Assembly: GCA_039566865.1 (NCBI GenBank)
Contig: CM076952.1
Span: forward strand, 15,334,501 to 15,398,500
DNA: 64,000 nucleotides
From: Aurelia coerulea
Taxonomy: Eukaryota > Cnidaria > Scyphozoa > Semaeostomeae > Ulmaridae
Reading direction: 5' to 3'
Part shown: one piece after another, positions 56,693-64,000 of the stretch
Position numbering within the stretch: position 1 is the stretch's first letter
Layout of the letters: every line of letters starts with the position of its first letter
The notes under the pieces: generated by a model
What the model was told of the DNA's origin: nothing
Database searches by the model: none
The model's input: the letters and a program-made list of their open reading frames with translations, nothing else
Program-made: the position numbers and the translations under genes

Positions 56693-56974
56693 GTAAAAAT
56701 TAAAAATTTTTGTTTATGATTGGTCATTTCTTGTAGTTCTCAGAATTCAAAAGATAACCTTTGTCGCCCCTCAATCAATGATAAATTATAAATTTCAATT
56801 GCACGAAAATTGGGAAACTCTGCAAGAAATGTTTACCATCAAAATTGATCCAAAGGTAAAAACACTGTGAAATAAATTGGGAGTGTATACCATTACAGAA
56901 CTTTAGAACTTTTATTCTACCGTAACTTTAAACTTTATGGCTATTAGAAGTCCGCAATTCGCAGTTGTCTTTAA

Positions 56975-57393
56975 CCCCAGGGGGGTACTCCCTAACTTTC
57001 AATACGGGGGGGTCCATGCCACTATTTCTTTGCTGACCCCTAAATATTAAGCCTAATGTTTTGGGGACCCCAAATATTGAGTCTAATGTTTTGGAGACCC
57101 CAAATATTGCTATCTATTTCTGGGGCCCCTAAAATGTTTTTGAATGATTTCAATTAAAGCTTCTTGATCTTTCTCAGTTTTTAAATAATACCAAAACATT
57201 TATCTCATGATTCGCAACTTCAGGGCCAAATTGCGCCATTCTTCCTTTCTTCAGAATTGTGGACCCCAAATATTGAATTTTGGTCCATGTTGTAATTCAC
57301 AGACCCCAAATATTGATTCAACGTAAAATTTCGGACCCCAAATATTGGCATGGACCCCCGTATTGAAAGTCAATGAGTACCCCCCCCCCCTGG
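56975..57393. mobile_element. 419-bp hAT-like MITE with CCCCAAATATTG repeats
   Basis: CCAGGGGGGTACTC...ACTTTCAATACGGGGGGGTCC is mirrored at the right by GGACCCCCGTATTGAAAGT...GAGTACCCCCC...TGG. GTCTTTAA flanks both ends (56967-56974, 57394-57401). GACCCCAAATATTG recurs at least six times inside. Confidence 0.85.
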
Positions 57394-57730
57394 GTCTTTA
57401 ACACTTGCTCGCACACACGGAGCTCGACACGGAGTTGAAATTTTCGAACAGATCCTTCTGCAGTGAAGCCAAAGATTGCCTGTGACGACTAAATTGGACT
57501 AGAAATTAATTGTCCTCAAGAATTATAGTTTGACGTTGTTTTTGCAGAACTGTCTCCTGGTGCTGTGCGGATATTTCCGTCCAATACAAATAAGAGGAAA
57601 GTGTATCCCAGAAACTAAATTAAAAAATGTTAAGAACCCTAGACAATCTCATAAAACTTTGAAGGAAGATTAATTTCGTTCAGCTTCCTTTCCTGGGTAC
57701 GCAGTGCTAACATTTGCTACTTAGGTTTAA

Positions 57731-60222
57731 GCAACTAGCTGTTAACGTAGTTAAGTAAGTGCTGCTCATAGTATTACTCATAATAACATTCCGCAGACTG
57801 TCAAAAAAATAAATGTCACAGTGGATATTTCGGAGCATGACTGTGCTTGAAACCAAGATAAATTGCAGCTTTTTGAGGTAAAACAATTAAAGAACTACGA
57901 GAGCTGTTTGTAAATTTCAAGACTGCATTACACGACTACAATACTCATTAAAACTCAATGTGATATTAATCTCAATTCATGTCTTCAATTGCAATTTTAA
58001 GACTCAGTTAATCATTGTCAGTTCATTTTGTACTTTCTTGGACTGCAAGGCTTTCTTTTCCCCAGGTGGTACCTCAAATAGTATATGATTTTCTCATTTG
58101 GCCATAGATCAACACTGGTATTTTGAAGCAAAAATAGTTTTGATGTTTTGAAGTAATACAGTAGCTTTCATCATTTCTTTGTAATTAGCTCAGAATGTCA
58201 ATTATCTGCTTCCATCTGCATTAATCAGCCTCTTCAATAATATTCAAACAACTTGATACATGATGGCAATACACAAAGTGTTCCCTTTTCAATTCTGTGT
58301 CAAAGAACAGGTTTTGTATGATAGGTAGGTAGGTAGGTATCATATTTAACGTGGCTAGCCTGCGAAAGTCTGAGAGAGACTTATTTCCAGCAGGGGCCAC
58401 GGATGTTTTACCATCAACCGCCGCAGCTACCAGATTTCCCTCACATGGCTCTGGTTGACCCGAGCTAGAGTTACGGACAGCGACCAAACTGTCCAGCGCG
58501 GGATTCGAACCTCGGCCGTTCTGACCTTTGGTTTACGAGTCAGTCGCCTTATCCACTCGGCCACGCGCTCTCTAATGAAAACAAGTCTTGCGGGTATATG
58601 ATACACAACGGTTGGCCATAACAATTCTTCAAAAGTTCATCTGGTAACAGTTTGTATCCAAGTTAAAAAGTCACATCACAAGGTGTGAAGAATGGTCACA
58701 AGCAATGCTGATCCAATGCTTTTTGGTCTGTGTAAGAATGTGCATCCAGCAGTTATCTTATGCTGCCTTGGTCTTCGAGTGTCAATGGTTAAAGAAGCAA
58801 ATACTGATCCAATGCTGTGCAAACAGTTACAGGAATATGAACAGTTAATACGCAGATAGTGATCCAATGCTGTGTTAATCTTTACATGGGCTGTCACAAA
58901 TTAATAAGTTACCTTTCATTTCTGCAACAAAATGTAAATGAGATATTAAGCTTTTGTGTATGAGATATATATATGTGCATGGTCATATGGCAACATTAAA
59001 GGGGCCTTTGCAATGAGCATGGTTTGTGAATACACCACTTGTAGCCTTTTCATTGTCACCATTTTACAGTCCACAAATATGACCACCAATAAAAAGATGG
59101 CACATGGTGGTATGGTGGTTGAAAAGGCTGATTTAAGTACCTGAGTAGATAACAGAAATATACTGACAAAAGAATTTGGGCTAAAGGAGGGGAAAAATTA
59201 ATCAAGAAGCCAATCTAAATTTTTTCAGGTGCAAAGAATCATGGTTGAAAGATCTTTTCAATTATCTTTTTTTGCAATCCTCCCTTGTGATTTTTTATGC
59301 AATGGGAAATTATCTCCTCTGTTCTGAAACAATCCTCCATGGCACATTTATGCACCAAATATTTGCAGTTTTCAAAGCAAAAAGAAAACTACTGTTCTAT
59401 AAAGTGCAACAATACTCGACTAAAAGATGAATTCTTACCTTTTCTAATCAAATGCATAAACCCTGAGTTAGGATTGTGAATAATAGATACCAAGTACCCA
59501 TCTAATAAGAAAACTGCATGATTGTTATCTGTGAAAAATGTTCGAGTGCTGTATCATCTTGTGTATTACTAAAGAAAGAGACTTGACAAAAGTTTCCAAA
59601 AGTAATTGAGCATACTGAATGACCAGATTCGCTTAATTTGCTGTTTGTTTCAGTTGGTTTTGAATGGTTTTGAAGTAGTAGCTTTTGTTGCCACAATATA
59701 TGCAATTCACTGTTTTTAACCACAATGGGTAATTCACTTTTCTTTCCACAATGGGAAAGTTACCTAATATATTTGCTTTTGTTGCTACAACTGCCAATAC
59801 CACAATGGGTTTAAACGTTTTATTTGTTGCCACAAAGGGCAGGTCATTGCTGTTTACTTGTGAAAGCGTAAGAAACGCTTAGGCCTTCGTTGGTGAAATC
59901 TTCCTTCCACTTCTGGAACCTATCCGCTGCACGACACAGCAGAGAGGATAAAAAGAAATCCTCCCATATTTACTATAAAATGAGATTTTAAAAATGTTTG
60001 ATACGTACCAGAGTCAGTGAAAATCCCCTTCTTTTTCTCGCAATGAACGTGAGCCAACTTCTTGCATCCAAAATCGAAGTGGTGGGCAGTCATCATAGCA
60101 AGCACGATGCCACAAATTCTGTTGTTGTTGTTGTTTGTTTTTGCATCCATACGTGGAGATCGACACAGGAATTTCAATCAACCCGTCTAAATTCTGCTAC
60201 GCGCATGCGCTTTAGCAGCAAT
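57731..60222. repeat. 2.2-kb dispersed repeat, copy B
   Basis: Matches 25048-27252 over its length in the same orientation, with the same ends (GCAACTAGCTGTTAACG ... GCGCATGCGCTTTAGCAGCA). It carries an extra SINE (58318-58573) and several small deletions. Confidence 0.8.
58318..58573 (-). mobile_element. tRNA-derived SINE, minus strand, inserted in copy B
   Basis: Minus strand: AGAGCGCGTGGCCGAGTGGA with a perfect A box, then GCCGAGGTTCGAATCCCGCG with a perfect B box, i.e. a tRNA-like head (AGCGCG/CGCGCT ends pair). The body runs to a (TACC)n tail seen as AGGTAGGTAGGTAGG at 58322. Copy A of the host repeat (near 25640) lacks it. Confidence 0.8.
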
Positions 60223-60392
60223 TAGTATGAAAAACGAAATTTGATATGTATTTGAATGAACAGCTTTATATTTTTATGCAAAATTGCTACATTATCAATT
60301 GGGTATTATTTTCATTCGCATTACTTTCCAATTCCTATACACCGTATATAATTGACAGTCATTCGAAGAAACTCCCGAAAAAAGCTTATTAA

Positions 60393-61225
60393 CCCTATTC
60401 GTACTGGGGGGGGGGGGGCGTTTTTCGCCCCCCCCCCCTTACCAGTTTTTGCTGCATTACGCTAAAACGACAAGAGATATAACCACCAGTTTTGGTGACT
60501 ATTACTCAAATTTCATAGGCAATTAAATTCTTAACATTTCATTGTTCTACCTCTGATCATGTGACCACAGTAATACTATATTTGGAGAGTAGTCAACAAA
60601 AAAAATCGTAAAATGTCCGTAGTTTTCGTGTCGTATGCTTGATCGATCTCAAACATGCACCATTTGATTGCATTTGATGAGTACTTTCATTTGATATATA
60701 ATATTTCATATTTGCTGATGTCAGCAATATTTAATATCTATGACGTCATTCACATTTATGACGTCATTTACCTAATAAAGAAGTGTCAAATATAAATTTG
60801 TTTAGTCTAATTTGCTTCATCTTATTAATTTGATTCATTTTGAGTCTATATTTACGAGATAAAAGGGCAGGACTGGCAAAAACCTGCGATGAAAGTAAAT
60901 GCATGCAACAAAAGGCTAATTTAAGGCTAATTGTGCTAAGAATAGAAACTAAAAATTTTTGCAAAGTATGTACGGTATATTTGAACTATGACATGTTTCC
61001 TACTATTTGAAACAAATTTGGAGAAAATCGGTTGAGTGGTTGATTAAATAGAATTTTTCTTGTTAAGAAGGTATAAATTTGCCAATTTTCGTCAGTTTTT
61101 CGGTTGCCTAGCAACGAATCACGTGACTTATTAATTGTCATTGTTATATTTGAATAGCCAATTGTCTAAAGAACAATAGGGGTAAGTCTTATTGTTATAT
61201 CTTTTGTAGTTTTGGAGAAAAAGAG
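60393..61225. mobile_element. piggyBac-like TTAA MITE, copy B
   Basis: TTAA (60389-60392) precedes CCCTATTCGTACTGGGG. The sequence then follows the inverse of 37463-38969 but without the nested TA element, through ACGTCATTCACATTTATGAC and GTTGCCTAGCAACGAATCACG to TTTGGAGAAAAAGAG. TTAA follows at 61226-61229, but the terminal ~75 bp with the second TIR are missing. Confidence 0.8.
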
Positions 61226-61229
61226 TTAA

Positions 61230-63546
61230 AGGAAACTGTCACTGTCGTAGGAGGTCATGGGGGTCTGGACCCTACACTTTCAAAAAGATGTTCCTCGATA
61301 CTTTCCAAAAAACTGTATCAAGATTGGTACCTCAAGATTGGGTTAGGCAGATCCAGTGTATTTTTATGTCATGAAACCTATCTGAAATGGGCGCTGACGA
61401 TCTTTTCCAGCAGTCTAAAGGTTGGTCACGAATACTTTTCCTCCAGACCCCCAATTCTCAAGGGATGAGAATTTTGAGAAACTCGCCAGTATTAGGTCAA
61501 ATTATATCGTAACTAAAAGACAGCCATACCTACTTTCTGTGTTCTACTCTCTGCGTTTGATTTTGTGGGATGAACGAACGGATGAATAAATTTTTCAAAC
61601 AATAATGACATTTTAGACTCAAGAACTGCTGATGGTATTAAAAAGGCGAGCGAAGAGAAAGATTTACTGCAAGAACATTACAAAGTGAATTGATATCAGT
61701 CATTTGTTTCCTTTCTAAGAGATATTTGCTAACAAAACAGTATTCTATACGACTCATAACTACATCTAATTCATTTATTTACATTATTAGTGAGGATAAA
61801 CACGTAAACAAATTATACAAATGAACAGACATTTCAAGAATGTTTGTTTGTCAGTATGCTATCCAACAAAGAACCAGCCTAGGCCAAGGGGCCAAAGATA
61901 ACCAACATGACTCTGCATTCTTTTGACTAAGATCCAGGTGTCTGTACAAATTCCTAAGGAGGCCAGCTCCTCTGGACGTTGGGTACAGATCGAGGGACGA
62001 TACAGGGTCTATGTCTATCTGAACGGTCTATGGGGTTGGTTTAATGGAGAATTAACAATCTTTATTTCAAATCGGTGATTTCCCGGCTCGAAATGTAGAG
62101 AGGCAAATTTCTGATGTGCGATAGTCAGCACACGACTGTTTACGACTGTTAGATTTTGAGCGAGACTAGCTAGTACCGTGAAATATTCTGAAAATAATAT
62201 GGGAGAGCTTGACGGGCTCAAGCCACAAAAAGAAGGGAAGGAACATATCAAATTAGGAAATCAAAGAAGAGGAGCCTCGCAATATCTTATCTATCAAATA
62301 GAACAAGAAGTCAAATTTGAAAATAATGGTGATGAGGACGGTTTTATAATGGCCGTAATATTGCAATTACCTCCCCTATTAGACCACAGACATGCTCCAC
62401 TTTGACAGGATATGGATAGCTCATCACCCATGAGTAAGCAAAATCTGCGACGTTGAAGCATGGTTGAAGCATCCAATGATATGATGGAAATTAACATAAT
62501 TCGATTCGACCTCTTTCTGTTGGCATGAGTAAGAGCTGGAATGTTATGGCAAATTGTCGTTGATATTTCGGAATCGAGTTCATGTATATTATGAATCCAT
62601 GGTCCTGGGCAAGGCCCCCTCAGTCCCCCCTCCCCTCGTGCATGCTCACCACATATAAAAACCTGAAATTAGACGACGAAATTTTCGTTCTTCAAAAACA
62701 AAATACGCCCTAACTTATGGGCTACATTATTTACTAATTTAGTACATAGATAAATGTTCAACTTTCTACTAACGGTAGGAAAAATATTACTAAAATATTC
62801 CCATTTACACTGCTTATTTGTTACTGCCATAACTACAAATTGATTAATTAAATATAAATACAGACCTTGTGAAACTGCTGACGACATGAACCCCCCCCCC
62901 CCCTCCACACACACACACACAATTGAAAAAACATTCCCAACTTTCCCAACATCAAAATTGCACGCGGAGATAAATAGCTACCTCGGGAACTGCATTATGC
63001 ATGCCTAAAATTTAGCCTATTGTATTTTATGATTTGCACACATGCGTGGATATTGTTTTGCTCCATGAACAATAGCGTGCGTAGTAGTTCCTTTTTCCTA
63101 TTTATAGATTACCTCTACTTACTTTAAGCTATGTTGCCCCTCCACAAAACCTTGGAGACGAAACAAGAACCCGTTTCAAAATGTCCGCTCCAATAGTGAA
63201 TAGCCGTCTGAAATGATTGAAGCACGAACAGGACAGGGAACCTGATTGTTTTGCAATTAAATCAAATTCTCACTTTGCATGGCTAGATATTCATCAAATC
63301 AACCAGAACCCATTCCTGTTTCTTTGGCGTCAAATCTACGCTCCGCTAGCAGGCTAGAGCTACAAAATCAAAAGGCAATTCAAACCTCTCAGCCTTCCTT
63401 TCAAAGATTGATGATAGGTCCTTCGTCTGTGATAGTAAAAGCAGATACGCACAAGAATTCCATCATAATCACCCAGCCAATAAAGCTACCAATATAATAA
63501 ACCTAGCTAATATCATCCAAAATCTATTTACCTCAAAAGGAACAAG
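61230..63546. other. No recognisable gene
   Basis: No supported coding frame. C run (62890-62902) followed by (CA)n. The plus-strand frame at 63279-63497 (72 codons, followed at once by AATAAA-like sequence) has no recognisable motif. Confidence 0.35.
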
Positions 63547-63987
63547 TTAACCCCACAGGCCAAACAGACCTGGATGATGTGTCCTTTTTGCTGGTTCGTG
63601 ATGATCTCTGTAAACTACATACCGTGTCGCTTGTTCATTTGAACTTTCACTGCCTTTATTGTCTTTGAGATACTGCAGAAATAATTCCCCATATTTTGCG
63701 TTTGAATATGTCTCACCAAATGGTACATGTATTTGCTTTTCAACGACAGTGTTACCTTCATCTTCAAATGTGACAAATTCAAGTTCAATGGATTTCTTTT
63801 CCTCGTTTTGGTTTCGATTGTGCTCGGCAAAGTTATTTTCATTGAAATGGTGCATTCCTTTGCTATGAACGTGATGTTGATCCATGTAGAAATGCGAGTT
63901 AAAGAATGGTCTGCCTTCGACTTGTAACCGAATCAGGCAAGCGAAAACCAACAGCAACGAGCTCTTTGACAAAGTTGCTTCATTCAT
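63547..63987 (-). CDS. Secreted 146-aa protein; possible GLWamide-type neuropeptide precursor
   Basis: From ATG 63987 the product starts MNEATLSKSSLLLVFACLIR LQVEG, a typical signal peptide with a Leu-rich core at ~10-19 and likely cleavage after G25. The mature part is His/Asn-rich first (HFYMDQHHVHSKGMHHFNEN), then acidic (KKSIELEFVTFEDEGN), and ends EPAKR-THHPGLFGLWG-stop. KR is a prohormone-convertase site, and a C-terminal Gly is the amide donor, so the predicted peptide is THHPGLFGLW-amide, matching the GLWamide ending of cnidarian peptides. Known GLWamide precursors usually carry many copies; here there is one. The frame has no stop or intron and ends exactly at the Gly codon. The gene lies at the window edge, so its promoter and any 5' exons are not visible. 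Confidence 0.7.
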   Translation of the reverse strand: MNEATLSKSSLLLVFACLIRLQVEGRPFFNSHFYMDQHHVHSKGMHHFNENNFAEHNRNQNEEKKSIELEFVTFEDEGNTVVEKQIHVPFGETYSNAKYGELFLQYLKDNKGSESSNEQATRYVVYRDHHEPAKRTHHPGLFGLWG

Positions 63988-64000
63988 TTTGCTGCTGATG

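Noticed and set aside
56446..56727. Minus-strand frame of repeated GWVGL
   Set aside because: Direct translation of the (AACCC)n pentamer array.
58490..58573. Functional tRNA gene on the minus strand
   Set aside because: A and B boxes are perfect, but the T stem does not pair properly and a SINE body with a (TACC)n tail follows; it is a SINE head.
63279..63497. 72-codon plus-strand ORF followed by AATAAA-like sequence
   Set aside because: ATG and stop are present, but there is no signal peptide, motif or coherent composition; chance is likely in AT-rich DNA.

Overview
The window is nuclear DNA of a metazoan, AT-rich and intron-scale sparse. It is dominated by non-LTR retrotransposons (LINEs), SINEs, small terminal-inverted-repeat (TIR) elements (MITEs), one higher-order satellite and many microsatellites. 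There is no bacterial gene organisation. The LINE types (SGNH-type and winged-helix ORF1, CR1/Rex1-like RT) and a secreted precursor ending in a KR-x-GLWG peptide suggest a marine invertebrate. A cnidarian is my best guess, but the species cannot be read from this window.

Layout. 1-632 is a palindromic ACCGACCA/CCACTTACCA array. 633-3740 holds a TIR element, the 3' end of a LINE, a 5S-rRNA-like SINE, a second TIR element and a LINE 3' end on the minus strand. 4606-8754 is a 212-bp satellite with a 7-unit higher-order repeat. 11099-13902 is a DNA transposon with about 480-bp TIRs and a dead transposase. 14158-19226 is an apparently intact LINE on the minus strand (ORF1 with a coiled coil and three CCCH fingers, ORF2 with EN and RT). 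19284-20326 is a TIR element. 20862-25003 holds a broken winged-helix/coiled-coil LINE ORF1 and, separately, an SGNH-domain piece, with two TIR insertions. 25048-27252 is a repeat that recurs at 57731-60222. 27253-33582 holds fragments of at least three LINEs, one with a 5' inversion and one split by a 1-kb TIR element. 34946-44850 carries SINEs, nested MITEs (TTAA type, TA type, hAT type) and LINE pieces.

45293-53845 is a large structure whose outer ends are mariner-type TIRs with TA flanks. Its left arm has a mariner-like transposase with two stop codons, its right arm is an inverted deletion copy, and about 5.2 kb of other DNA lies between them. 53928-56350 is a CR1-like LINE split by an 8-bp-TSD element. 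56975-57393 is a hAT-like MITE. 60393-61225 is a second copy of the TTAA element. 63547-63987 (minus) is the only well-supported host-type gene: a short secreted protein, possibly a neuropeptide precursor.

Three repeat families occur twice here with one copy lacking a later insertion, so the window carries its own empty-site controls (58318-58573 SINE; 38111-38704 TA element; 47299-47540 palindrome). All similarity calls come from recognising motifs by eye. No database search was possible.
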